This document shows positions 24,421 to 32,420 of a stretch of DNA of 64,000 nt, in pieces. This DNA comes from Frankia sp. QA3 (GTDB lineage: Bacteria; Actinomycetota; Actinomycetes; Frankiales; Frankiaceae). The notes beneath the pieces were generated by a model. That model did no database searches. It had not been told where the DNA came from and was given only the letters and a program-made list of their open reading frames with translations. Position 1 is the stretch's first letter. The number at the start of each line of letters is the position of its first letter. The position numbers were made by a program, and so were the translations under genes. The stretch spans positions 86,830 to 150,829 of the forward strand of contig NZ_CM001489.1 in the NCBI RefSeq assembly GCF_000262465.1, given 5' to 3'.

Positions 24421-25602
24421 GTGACAGCCGTGGAGACCGTCGACCGGCCCCGGCAGGGCGAGTTCCTCGGCCCGTTGCGGGAGTTCCTCGCCGCACATGC
24501 GGGTCCGCCGCCGCGCGGCGGTGCCAAGCGGCTGGCCTGGGCCCGCGCCTTCCACGCCGAGCTGACCGACGCCGGGCTCGCGGCGCCGGGATGGCCGCGG
24601 GAGGTCGGCGGCATGGACCTGTCGCTGCCCGACCAGATCGCCTACCACCGGGAGATGACGAGGGCCCGGGCTCCTCGGCATCCGTGTGGCCTGTCGTTCA
24701 TCGTGGCCCCGACCCTGATCCGGCACGGCACCCCCGAGCAGAAGGAGCGCTTCCTGCGCCCGCTGCTGCGCGCGGACGAGTTCTGGTGCCAGGGCTTCTC
24801 CGAGCCCGGCGCGGGCAGCGAGCTGACGGCGCTGTCGACGAAGGCCGTGCGCGACGGCGACCACTACGTCGTCACCGGCCAGAAGGTGTGGACCAGCCAG
24901 GCGCACCTCGCCGACTGGATGTTCGCGCTGGTGCGCACCGGCGAACCGGGCCCGAAGGGGATCAGCTACCTGCTGCTGTCGATGACCTCGCCGGGGTTGA
25001 CGGTGCGACCGCTGCGCGACATCAGCGGTGGAACGCACTTCGCCGAGGTGTTCCTCGACGAGGTGCGCGTGCCGGTCGAGAACCTCGTCGGCCAGGAGAA
25101 CGAGGGCTGGTCGATCGCGCGCACGAGTCTGGGCCACGAGCGGGCCACGGCGTTCCTGTCGGACGAGTTCCGCTACCGCCGGGTGGTCACCGAGCTGATC
25201 GCGCTCGCCGCCGGGTCGCCGGCCGGGGACGACCCGGTGGTGCGCCAGGACCTCGCGCGGATGGAGGCGGGGGTGCGCATCCTCGCCTCGAACAGCCGCC
25301 GGGCCCTGGAGACGGTGCTCGCCGGACGCGATCCCGGGCCCGCCTCCTCGGTCAACCGGCTGATGCGCGCGGAGTTCGACCAGCGCCTGCACGAGGTGGC
25401 GTTGCGGGTGATCGGCCCGGACGCGGTGCTCGGCAATCGCGAGCCGACCGCGCCCGAGGGCGGCCGGTGGACCTACGGCTACCTGATGAGCCGGTCGGCG
25501 ACGATCGGCGCCGGCACCGCCGAGATCCAGCGCAACACGATCGCCGAACGGGTGCTGGGGCTGCCCGCCCCGCCACCGGTGCCCGTGGCCGGGCGCGGGT
25601 GA
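24421..25602 (+). CDS. Acyl-CoA dehydrogenase (FadE, large-type subunit)
   Basis: The 393-residue protein starts at the GTG at 24421 behind AGGAGG. Segments: WCQGFSEPGAGSELTALSTKAVRDGDHYVVTGQKVWTS (flavin/substrate site), FRYRRVVTELIAL, and IGAGTAEIQRNTIAERVLGLP at the C-terminus. It is followed by a second, more divergent dehydrogenase gene. Such adjacent pairs (as in mycobacterial steroid FadE/ChsE pairs) form alpha2beta2 tetramers with one FAD site per dimer. The order fits a subunit bearing the flavin-contacting motifs here and a partner next. Confidence 0.9.
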   Translation: MTAVETVDRPRQGEFLGPLREFLAAHAGPPPRGGAKRLAWARAFHAELTDAGLAAPGWPREVGGMDLSLPDQIAYHREMTRARAPRHPCGLSFIVAPTLIRHGTPEQKERFLRPLLRADEFWCQGFSEPGAGSELTALSTKAVRDGDHYVVTGQKVWTSQAHLADWMFALVRTGEPGPKGISYLLLSMTSPGLTVRPLRDISGGTHFAEVFLDEVRVPVENLVGQENEGWSIARTSLGHERATAFLSDEFRYRRVVTELIALAAGSPAGDDPVVRQDLARMEAGVRILASNSRRALETVLAGRDPGPASSVNRLMRAEFDQRLHEVALRVIGPDAVLGNREPTAPEGGRWTYGYLMSRSATIGAGTAEIQRNTIAERVLGLPAPPPVPVAGRG

Positions 25603-25660
25603 GAGGTCACGGCGGTGCCGCGGGGCGCCGCGCCGGGGCCGTGGGACGACGAGGAGCGAA

Positions 25661-26887
25661 ATGAACGTGGACACCGCCGAGGCGGAGGGCGAGCTGCGCG
25701 ACGCGCTGGCGCGGCTGCTGCGCGAGCGCTGCGACATCGAACAGGTCAGGAGAATCGCGGCCGCGTCGGGCGGCTGGGATCGACAGCTGTGGTCGGAGCT
25801 TTCGGCCATGGGAGTGGTGGGGCTCGCCGTCCCGTCGGAGCACGGCGGTGAGGGGGCGGGGCTGACCCTGCTGGCCGTCGCCCAGGAGGAGCTGGGCCGC
25901 CGGGTGGCGCCGGTGCCGCTGCTGTCCAGCGCGACCGCCCAGGCCGCGCTGCTTGCCGTCGTGGACGGGATCGCGCCGGGTGCGGCCGCCGCGGCCGCGC
26001 TGCTGCCGGAGATCGCCTCTGGCCGGACGCCGGCGACCGTCGCGGTCGGGCGCACCGTCGACGGCTGGACGCCGCTGGCGACCGTGCGCGCCGAGGAGGC
26101 GGTCGGCGGCTGGCGGCTGACCGGGACGGCCCCCGTCGTCGCGGACGCCGCCGCCGCGCGGGCACTGCTCGTCGCCGCCACGACCGACACCGGCCCCGCA
26201 TTGTTCGCCGTCGACGTCCCCGCCACGGGCGGCACGGGTGGCGGTGCTGTCGCGGGTGGCGGTGTTGTCGCGGGTGGCGGCGGTGGCGCGGATGGCGCCG
26301 CGGGGGCCGCCGTCCGGGTCGAACCGCTCGATGTCCTCGATGCGACCCGCCCGCTCGCCCGGGTCACCCTGGACGCGCCCGCGACCCTGCTCGCCGGGCC
26401 GGCCGAGTTCGCCGCGGTGCTCGCCGCCACCCGACGGGTGGCGCTGACGCTGCTGGCGGCCGAGGCCGTCGGCGTCTCGGCGGAGTGCACGGACCTCGCT
26501 GTGGGCTACGCGGGCATCCGTCACCAGTTCGGCCGGCCGATCGGCACCTACCAGGCGATCTCGCATCGCTGCGCCGACATGTTCGTCGGCACCGAGGCGG
26601 CCCGCGCCCTCGTCGCCGCCGCCGCGCAGGCCCTCGACGAGGCCGGTGCGACGGCGGATACCGATGAGCTCGACGTGGCGGTGGCCCTGGCCGCCGCCGA
26701 GGCACTCGACGCGGCGGTCAGTGCCGCCCAGGGCAGCCTTCAGGTGCACGGCGGGATCGGCTTCACCTGGGAGCACCCCGTGCATCACTACCTGCGCCGG
26801 GCGAAGTCCAGCGAGGCGCTGATCGCGGCGCCGGACCGGCTGCGCGAGCAGGCCGCGTCCCGGCTGGTCGCGGCCGTCCGGCGCTGA
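25661..26887 (+). CDS. Acyl-CoA dehydrogenase-like partner subunit
   Basis: The 408-residue protein begins at the ATG at 25661 behind GAGGAGCGAA. The C-terminal half is typical (IRHQFGRPIGTYQAISHRCADM, LQVHGGIGFTWEHPVHHYLRRAKS), but the central flavin-contacting E-P-G-A-G-S motif of full dehydrogenases is missing. The middle contains a Gly/Ala/Val-rich stretch (about residues 190-215) made of short repeats. This is the pattern of the second subunit in heteromeric FadE pairs, with the gene upstream as partner. Assignment to a heteromer is inferred. Confidence 0.85.
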   Translation: MNVDTAEAEGELRDALARLLRERCDIEQVRRIAAASGGWDRQLWSELSAMGVVGLAVPSEHGGEGAGLTLLAVAQEELGRRVAPVPLLSSATAQAALLAVVDGIAPGAAAAAALLPEIASGRTPATVAVGRTVDGWTPLATVRAEEAVGGWRLTGTAPVVADAAAARALLVAATTDTGPALFAVDVPATGGTGGGAVAGGGVVAGGGGGADGAAGAAVRVEPLDVLDATRPLARVTLDAPATLLAGPAEFAAVLAATRRVALTLLAAEAVGVSAECTDLAVGYAGIRHQFGRPIGTYQAISHRCADMFVGTEAARALVAAAAQALDEAGATADTDELDVAVALAAAEALDAAVSAAQGSLQVHGGIGFTWEHPVHHYLRRAKSSEALIAAPDRLREQAASRLVAAVRR

Positions 26888-26904
26888 GACGGCGTTGATT
26901 CCTT

Positions 26905-26915
26905 AAACCTAATAA
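26905..26915. promoter_or_regulatory. Shared dyad copy B (second ligase promoter)
   Basis: AAAC-CTA-ATAA (26905-26915) is a one-mismatch copy of the core. TAAACC (26904-26909) and TAAACT (26913-26918) repeat with a 9-bp period, as in copy A. It lies about 100 bp before a small ORF and 190 bp before the AMP-ligase gene. Confidence 0.45.
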
Positions 26916-27008
26916 ACTCATCTATCGGTAGCTTGGGCGAGCGGGTTCTCTGGGCGGCTCTCCGGATCCGTCCGGAGCCCGCACCGATCCGTCCGGCGGC
27001 AAGGAGCG

Positions 27009-27104
27009 ATGATGCGGGACCCTGTGATCGAGGTCGTCGGACAACCCGGCCTCCCGCGTGCCCCTCGCGGGTCGGATGTCGTCGTGCGGGGTCACGCCCG
27101 ATGA
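27009..27104 (+). CDS. 31-residue small ORF coupled to the ligase gene
   Basis: A small frame starts ATG-ATG at 27009, behind a perfect AAGGAG site, and ends in a TGA that overlaps the ligase ATG at 27101 (ATGA). The peptide starts MMRDPVIEVVGQPGLP and has no recognisable family. Its third-position GC is lower than in neighbouring genes. The ligase start itself has only a weak site, so this may be a leader that couples translation. It may also be the remnant of a longer gene, or the ligase may be initiated without it. Confidence 0.4.
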   Translation: MMRDPVIEVVGQPGLPRAPRGSDVVVRGHAR

Positions 27105-28630
27105 CCGAGCTCCCCGACCTGCCGGGCCGCCTGCGCGCGCTGTGGCGGGCGCCCGACTCCGCCTTCGCCCTCCAGATCGACGATGCCTGGGTGTCCTGGG
27201 GGAGCGTGCGCGCGCTCGCCGACGAGATCACCCGCAGCCTCGACGGGCTCGGCCTCGGTCGCGGTGCGCGCATCGGCGTCCTGCTTGGAAACTGGACCGA
27301 GTCGATCGCGGCGATCCTCGCGATCCTCGGTACCGAGCGCTGCCTGACGGTCTTCAACCCGCTGCAGCCGGCCGAGCGCCTCGCCGGCGACCTGGAGCGG
27401 GCCACCCCGCCGGCGATCATCGTGCCGGTGCGGGCCTGGGCGTCCTCGGGGCTCGCGGAGCCGGTCGAACGGCTCGGCATCAGCCTCATCCACACCTCGC
27501 CCGAGGGGATCGCGTCGGTGCGGGCCGGCCGCGACGACGCCGCGGTCACCGCGGTCGACGCGCCGGGCGTCGCCGTCGAACTCACCACCTCGGGTACCAC
27601 CGGCCCGCCCAAGCGCATCCCGCTGACCTACCGTCAGCTCGAGGCGTCGGTCGGGTCCGCCCGAGGACACATGAAGCCCGGCGGCGGCGAACGGTCCTAC
27701 TTCGAGGGCGGCGTGGCCATCGTCTCCGTCCCGCTGGTGCACATCGGCGGGTTGTGGGGGGCGCTGCAGGCCCTCGGCGACGCGCGGCGCATCGTGCTGC
27801 TGGAACGCTGGACCCTGGACCGGTGGCTCGACGTCATCCGCGAGCACCGGCCCCGCCTCGGCGCGTTGCCGCCGGCGGCGCTGCGCACCCTGATGAGTGC
27901 GAACGTGCCCGCCGAGGACCTCGCGAGCCTACGCGCGCTGACCTGCGGGACCGCTCCGGTGTCGCCCGACCTGGTCGACGCGGTGCAGGAGCGCTACGGC
28001 ATCCACGTGCTCGGCGTGTACGGCGCGACCGAGTTCTCCGGCGCGGTGGCCGGCTGGTCGCTGCCGGACCACCGGCAGTGGTGGGCGAAGAAGCGGGGCA
28101 GCGTCGGGCGCGCCTTCCCGGGGGTGAGCCTGCGCGTCGTCACCGAGGACGGCGAGGTGCTGCCGACGGGTGCCAGCGGACTGCTGGAGATCAGGACCGA
28201 CCAGGCCGGCGCGCGGGCGGACGCGGACGGCTGGACCCGCACCAGCGACCTCGCCCACATCGACGACGACGATTTCCTCTACATCGAGGGCCGCGCCGAC
28301 GATGTGATCATCCGCGGCGGATTCAAGATCCGCCCGATCACGGTCAAGGAGGTGCTGGAGGAGCACCCGGCGGTCGCCGAGGCGGCGGTGTTCGGCCTTC
28401 CTGACGAGCGCCTCGGCCAGGTGCCCGTCGCCGTCGTGGAGCTGGCGCCCGGCGCCGGGCCGGTCGGCGAGCAGGAGCTGCGCGACTGGTGCCGGCCTCG
28501 GATGCTGCCCTACGAGGTGCCGGCGCGGGCACTGACCGTGGCGGAGTTGCCCCGCGGAGTGTCCCAGAAGGTCAGCATGCCCGACCTGGTGGCGCTGTTC
28601 GCCGCCTCGACGCAGGCCGCCCCGACGTAG
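27101..28630 (+). CDS. AMP-forming acyl-CoA ligase
   Basis: This ANL-superfamily enzyme (509 residues from the ATG at 27101) has motifs in order: A3 VELTTSGTTGPPKRIPLTY, A5 LGVYGATEFSG, A7 GWTRTSDLAHIDDDDFLYIEGRADDVIIRGGFKI and A10 LPRGVSQKVSMPDL with the catalytic lysine. It is on the short side for the family but complete. A substrate acid with no further identity is implied. It lies in the middle of the FadE genes and downstream of dyad copy B. Confidence 0.9.
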   Translation: MTELPDLPGRLRALWRAPDSAFALQIDDAWVSWGSVRALADEITRSLDGLGLGRGARIGVLLGNWTESIAAILAILGTERCLTVFNPLQPAERLAGDLERATPPAIIVPVRAWASSGLAEPVERLGISLIHTSPEGIASVRAGRDDAAVTAVDAPGVAVELTTSGTTGPPKRIPLTYRQLEASVGSARGHMKPGGGERSYFEGGVAIVSVPLVHIGGLWGALQALGDARRIVLLERWTLDRWLDVIREHRPRLGALPPAALRTLMSANVPAEDLASLRALTCGTAPVSPDLVDAVQERYGIHVLGVYGATEFSGAVAGWSLPDHRQWWAKKRGSVGRAFPGVSLRVVTEDGEVLPTGASGLLEIRTDQAGARADADGWTRTSDLAHIDDDDFLYIEGRADDVIIRGGFKIRPITVKEVLEEHPAVAEAAVFGLPDERLGQVPVAVVELAPGAGPVGEQELRDWCRPRMLPYEVPARALTVAELPRGVSQKVSMPDLVALFAASTQAAPT

Positions 28631-28684
28631 GCCGCCTCGACCCCGTGACGCGCCACCGCACTGGTCAGCCGTAGCAGCGGTGCG

Positions 28685-28731
28685 CCGTGCTGCCGATCCG
28701 CCGTGCTACCGATCGCCGTGCTACTGATCCG
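28685..28731. repeat. Three 15-16 bp imperfect tandem repeats
   Basis: CCGTGCTGCCGATCCG (28685-28700), CCGTGCTACCGATCG (28701-28715) and CCGTGCTACTGATCCG (28716-28731) lie directly upstream of the dehydrogenase start at 28750. They are imperfect and one unit is a base shorter. They may have arisen by slippage; no regulator is known. Confidence 0.7.
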
Positions 28732-28749
28732 CCGAGGAAAGAGACGACC

Positions 28750-29892
28750 GTGGAACGCGAGATTTTCGAGGACGAGCACCGGCAGTTCCGGGAAGTCGTC
28801 CGGGAGTTCATCGCCCGCGAGATCACCCCGTATCACGCCCAGTGGGAGGCCGAGGGGATCGTCGACCGGACGGTGTTCGCCAAGGCGGCCAAGCACGGCG
28901 TCATCGGGTTCAACGTCGCCGAGGAGTTCGGCGGCGGCGGGGTTCGCGACTTCCGGTTCAACGCCGTCGTCGCCGAGGAGCTCGCGGCCGCGTTCGTCAC
29001 CGGTCCGGGTTTCCTGCTGCACAACGACGTCGTCGGCTCCTATCTGAGCCGGCTGCCCGACGGCGAGCAGAAGGCGCGCTGGCTGCCCGGGTTCGCCTCC
29101 GGCGAGGCGGTCTGGGCGATCGCGATGACCGAGCCGGGTGCCGGCAGCGACCTGCAGGGCATCCGGACCTCGGCGGTGCGCGACGGTGACGACTGGCTCG
29201 TCTCCGGGGCCAAGACGTTCATCACGAACGGGATCCACTCCGACTACGTCATCGTCGTGGCGCGGACCGATCCGTCGGCCGGCAGCCGCGGCATCTCGCT
29301 GCTCGTCGTGGAGCGGGACATGCCCGGCTTCTCCCGCGGCCGCAACCTCGACAAGATCGGCCTGCACGCGCAGGACACCGCCGAGCTGTTCTTCGACGGT
29401 GTCCGGGTGCCGTCCCGCAACGTGCTGGGCAAACTCGGCGGCGGGTTCATTCACCTGATGGAGAACCTGCCCGAGGAGCGACTGTCGATCGCGATCTCGG
29501 CGGTCGCCGGGGCGCGGGCGGTGTTCGACTCCACGCTGGAGTACACCAAGACCCGCACCGCCTTCGGCCAGCCGATCGGCGGCTTCCAGCACAACCGCTT
29601 CCTGCTGGCCGAGCTCGCCACCGAGATCGACATCGCCCAGGTGTACATCGACCGCTGCCTGAAGGCGTCGTTCGAGGAGAAGCTGACCACCGTCGACGCC
29701 TCCAAGGCGAAGTGGTGGGCCAGCGAGCTGCAGCAGAAGGTCGTCGACCGCTGCCTGCAGCTGCACGGCGGCTACGGCTACATGACGGAGTACCCCGTCG
29801 GAAAGGCGTTCACGGATGCCCGCATCCAGACCATCTACGGCGGCACGACGGAGATCATGAAGGAGATCATCGGTCGTTCGCTGGGCGTGTGA
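28750..29892 (+). CDS. Acyl-CoA dehydrogenase
   Basis: This is a complete single-subunit-type dehydrogenase of 380 residues, starting at the GTG at 28750 (VEREIFEDEHRQF) behind GAGGAAAGAG; an in-frame upstream ATG at 28687 falls within the repeat region. Motifs: AMTEPGAGSDLQGIRTSAVRDGDDWLVSGAKTFITNG, KTRTAFGQPIGGFQHNRFLLA and QLHGGYGYMTEYPVGKAFTDARIQTIYGGTTEIMKEIIGRSLGV. The last shows glycines in place of the E-G-T catalytic position of medium-chain enzymes, as in enzymes with a long-chain/isovaleryl-type base elsewhere. It is followed by a FadE pair. Confidence 0.92.
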   Translation: MEREIFEDEHRQFREVVREFIAREITPYHAQWEAEGIVDRTVFAKAAKHGVIGFNVAEEFGGGGVRDFRFNAVVAEELAAAFVTGPGFLLHNDVVGSYLSRLPDGEQKARWLPGFASGEAVWAIAMTEPGAGSDLQGIRTSAVRDGDDWLVSGAKTFITNGIHSDYVIVVARTDPSAGSRGISLLVVERDMPGFSRGRNLDKIGLHAQDTAELFFDGVRVPSRNVLGKLGGGFIHLMENLPEERLSIAISAVAGARAVFDSTLEYTKTRTAFGQPIGGFQHNRFLLAELATEIDIAQVYIDRCLKASFEEKLTTVDASKAKWWASELQQKVVDRCLQLHGGYGYMTEYPVGKAFTDARIQTIYGGTTEIMKEIIGRSLGV

Positions 29893-29957
29893 CGGCCCGG
29901 TTGGCGGAACACGGGCGGACCGCCGCGGACAACTCTCGTCGAGTGGGAGCAGAAGTC

Positions 29958-31145
29958 ATGAGCGTGGACTGGGGTTCGGGGACCGAACTGGGGGAGTTCC
30001 GGGAGCAGGTGCGGGCGTTCATCGCCGGCCACGCGCCGGGTCGGGCCGCCAGGGCGGGGGTACGCAGCCCGGAGAACGCCGAGGAGCTCGCCGAGCTGCG
30101 GCGCTGGATCGCCGCACTGTTCGAGGCGGGCTATTTCGGCGCCGACTGGCCGGTGGAGTTCGGCGGCGAGGCCGGGCACGATCCGCGTCGCGACGTCGTC
30201 GTCGCCGAGGAGATCGCGCGGGCCCGCGCCCCGATGCACTTCGGCGGCAACGGCCTGGCGGCCAGCGCGCTGATCCGCTTCGGCCGTGACGAGCAGAAGG
30301 CCCGGCTGCTGCCCGCCATCCGTTCCTGCGACGACCTGTGGTGCCAGTTGTTCAGCGAGCCGGGCGCGGGCAGCGACCTGGGCGGGATGCGTACCCGCGC
30401 GGTGGCCGACGGCGACGGCTACGTCGTGACCGGCCAGAAGGTGTGGACCACCAACGGCCATTGGGCCAACCGCGGGTACCTGCTGGCCCGCACCGACCCG
30501 GACGTGCCCAAGCACAAGGGCATCACCGCGTTCGCGATCGACATGGACACCCCGGGCATCGACGTCCGGCCGCTGCGCGAGCTCACCGGCACCTCCGACT
30601 TCAACGAGGTGTTCTTCGACGGGGCACGCATCCCGGCCTCGGCGGTGATCGGCAGGCCCGGTCAGGGCTGGATCGTCGCGAACGCGTCGCTGGCCGAGGA
30701 GCGCAACGGCGTCAGCGCCGCCGTCGTCGACCTCCAGCTCGCCTGGGAGGACCTGTACGCGCTCGCGCAGAAGATCGAGATCGATGGTCGGCCGGCGCTG
30801 GAGCAGGCCGACGTCCGCCAGCGCTTCGGCGCGCTGCGGGCCGAGATCCGCGCCTGCGCGCTGCTCGGGCAGTCCTCGTTCGCGCGCTGGCGGGCCGGCC
30901 GGGAACGGGTGATCGACGCCCCGGCGGGCAAGCTGTGGTTCAGCGAGCTGAACCTGCGGCTGAACGAGTTCGCCGTGGACCTGCTCGGCGCGCGCGGCAT
31001 CCTCACCGAGGGCGACACCGACGCCGTCGACGGCGGCCGCTGGCAGGACGCCTACCTCTACGCCCGGGCGTACACGATCGCCGGCGGCAGTTCGGAGATC
31101 ATGCGCAACCTCATCGCCGAACGCGCCCTCGGCCTGCCCCGCTAG
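29958..31145 (+). CDS. Acyl-CoA dehydrogenase (FadE, flavin-motif subunit of a pair)
   Basis: The 395-residue protein starts at the ATG at 29958 behind GGGAGCAGAAG. Motifs: LWCQLFSEPGAGSDLGGMRTRAVADGDGYVVTGQKVWTTNG, FNEVFFDGARIP and the C-terminal YTIAGGSSEIMRNLIAERALGLP. It closely resembles the dehydrogenase at 24.4 kb in layout and precedes a smaller dehydrogenase-like subunit by 66 bp. Together they form the second predicted FadE heteromer of the island. Confidence 0.9.
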   Translation: MSVDWGSGTELGEFREQVRAFIAGHAPGRAARAGVRSPENAEELAELRRWIAALFEAGYFGADWPVEFGGEAGHDPRRDVVVAEEIARARAPMHFGGNGLAASALIRFGRDEQKARLLPAIRSCDDLWCQLFSEPGAGSDLGGMRTRAVADGDGYVVTGQKVWTTNGHWANRGYLLARTDPDVPKHKGITAFAIDMDTPGIDVRPLRELTGTSDFNEVFFDGARIPASAVIGRPGQGWIVANASLAEERNGVSAAVVDLQLAWEDLYALAQKIEIDGRPALEQADVRQRFGALRAEIRACALLGQSSFARWRAGRERVIDAPAGKLWFSELNLRLNEFAVDLLGARGILTEGDTDAVDGGRWQDAYLYARAYTIAGGSSEIMRNLIAERALGLPR

Positions 31146-31211
31146 CCCGACGACCCGTGAGCTCGACGACCCGCGAGCCCGACCCCTGCGGTCGGGGAAG
31201 GACCCGGTGAC

Positions 31212-32276
31212 ATGCTTCTCAGCGAAGAACAGATCAGCCTGGCCGACGCCGCCCGCGACTGGCTCGCGCGGCGCACCGACCTGGCCGCGGCCCGGGCCGA
31301 TGGCGCGGCTCTCGCGGCGCTCTACTCGGCGGACGACGTGCGCGCCGCCGCCGAACTCGGACTCACCTCGCTGCTGCGGCCCGCGGAGGGGGGGACCTTC
31401 GCCGACCTCGCGGTCGTCGTGGAGGAACTCGGCCGCGCCGGCTCACCGTTACCGCTCGGCCAGGCCGCGCTGGTCGCCCGGCTGCTCGACCAGATCGGCA
31501 TCGGGGCGGCGGTGTCCGACGCGGTGGCCGAGGGTTCGGCGCTCGCGGTCCCGGCCGCGGCGGAGCCGGACGACGCCGCGATCAGCGGTGTGCCCGGAGC
31601 CGACGGCACGCTCGTCCTCGCCAGCCGGGCGGCTGTCGTCGTCGGCGGCCTCGGCGCGGCCTGGCTGCTGGTCAGCGCCGCCATCGGTGACGATCGCGCC
31701 CTCGCGCTGGTCCCCGCGGCGAGCGTCACCCGCACCGCCCGCACCACCCTCGACCTCAGCCGGGACATCGCCGCCGTCGACCTGCACGGCGTCACCGTCC
31801 CGGCGGGTGACTGGACGCGGGTCGGCGCGGACGTCGCCGAGACCCTGGACCAGGCGCTGGCGATCATCCACACCCTGGACGCGGTCGGCGCCGCCGGCCG
31901 CCTGCTGGACCTGACGGTCGGGTACGTGAAGGAACGCGAGCAGTTCGGCCGGCCGGTCGGGTCGTTCCAGGCGGTCAAGCACCACGCGGCGACCATGGCC
32001 GTCGACATCGAGGCGTCCCGGCTCTGTGGCCACGACGCCGCCCGCACGCTCGACAGCGGCGACCTGGTCGCCGCCGGGACCGCTGTCGCGGTCGCCGGCT
32101 CCGTGGCCGGCGAGGGCACCAGCCGCGCGGCCAGCACGGCGCTACAGCTCCACGGCGGCATGGGCTTCACCTGGGAGCACGACCTGCACCTGTTCCTGCG
32201 CCGGATCAAGGTCGATGAGCTGGTCCGCGGCACGCCCCGCCGGCACCGCGAGCGCCTGGTCGCCACCGCCGGCTGA
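31212..32276 (+). CDS. Acyl-CoA dehydrogenase-like partner subunit (short)
   Basis: At 354 residues this is shorter than a full dehydrogenase. It keeps the C-terminal domain (VKEREQFGRPVGSFQAVKHHAATM, LQLHGGMGFTWEHDLHLFLRRIK) but lacks the E-P-G-A-G-S flavin motif, as does the partner subunit at 25.7 kb. It therefore looks like the second subunit for the gene just upstream. The ATG at 31212 follows GGAAGGACCC at a slightly long spacing. An intergenic region with a 19-bp inverted repeat and dyad copy F follows. Confidence 0.85.
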   Translation: MLLSEEQISLADAARDWLARRTDLAAARADGAALAALYSADDVRAAAELGLTSLLRPAEGGTFADLAVVVEELGRAGSPLPLGQAALVARLLDQIGIGAAVSDAVAEGSALAVPAAAEPDDAAISGVPGADGTLVLASRAAVVVGGLGAAWLLVSAAIGDDRALALVPAASVTRTARTTLDLSRDIAAVDLHGVTVPAGDWTRVGADVAETLDQALAIIHTLDAVGAAGRLLDLTVGYVKEREQFGRPVGSFQAVKHHAATMAVDIEASRLCGHDAARTLDSGDLVAAGTAVAVAGSVAGEGTSRAASTALQLHGGMGFTWEHDLHLFLRRIKVDELVRGTPRRHRERLVATAG

Positions 32277-32396
32277 CGGCCGGAGACGATGCGCCGGCCC
32301 CTGGGAGGCCCGCCTCCCGGGCCCCCCGGTGTCCGGCTAGCTGAAACCCGGCTTGACCTGTTTTTCCGTGGCGGGGCCTTTCCGAGATTCGGGACA

Positions 32397-32420
32397 TAGT
32401 TATCTGTTATAACTAGGTAA
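32397..32420. promoter_or_regulatory. Shared dyad copy F, with a 19-bp inverted repeat, at the MaoC start
   Basis: TAGTTAT (32397-32403) and ATAACTA (32409-32415) form a perfect dyad with a 5-bp spacer. The right arm runs into the exact core ACTAGGT (32412-32418). The core dyad TAAC-TAG-GTAA spans 32410-32420 and ends on the A of the ATG start codon of the next gene, so a bound repressor would cover the translation start. Confidence 0.55.
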
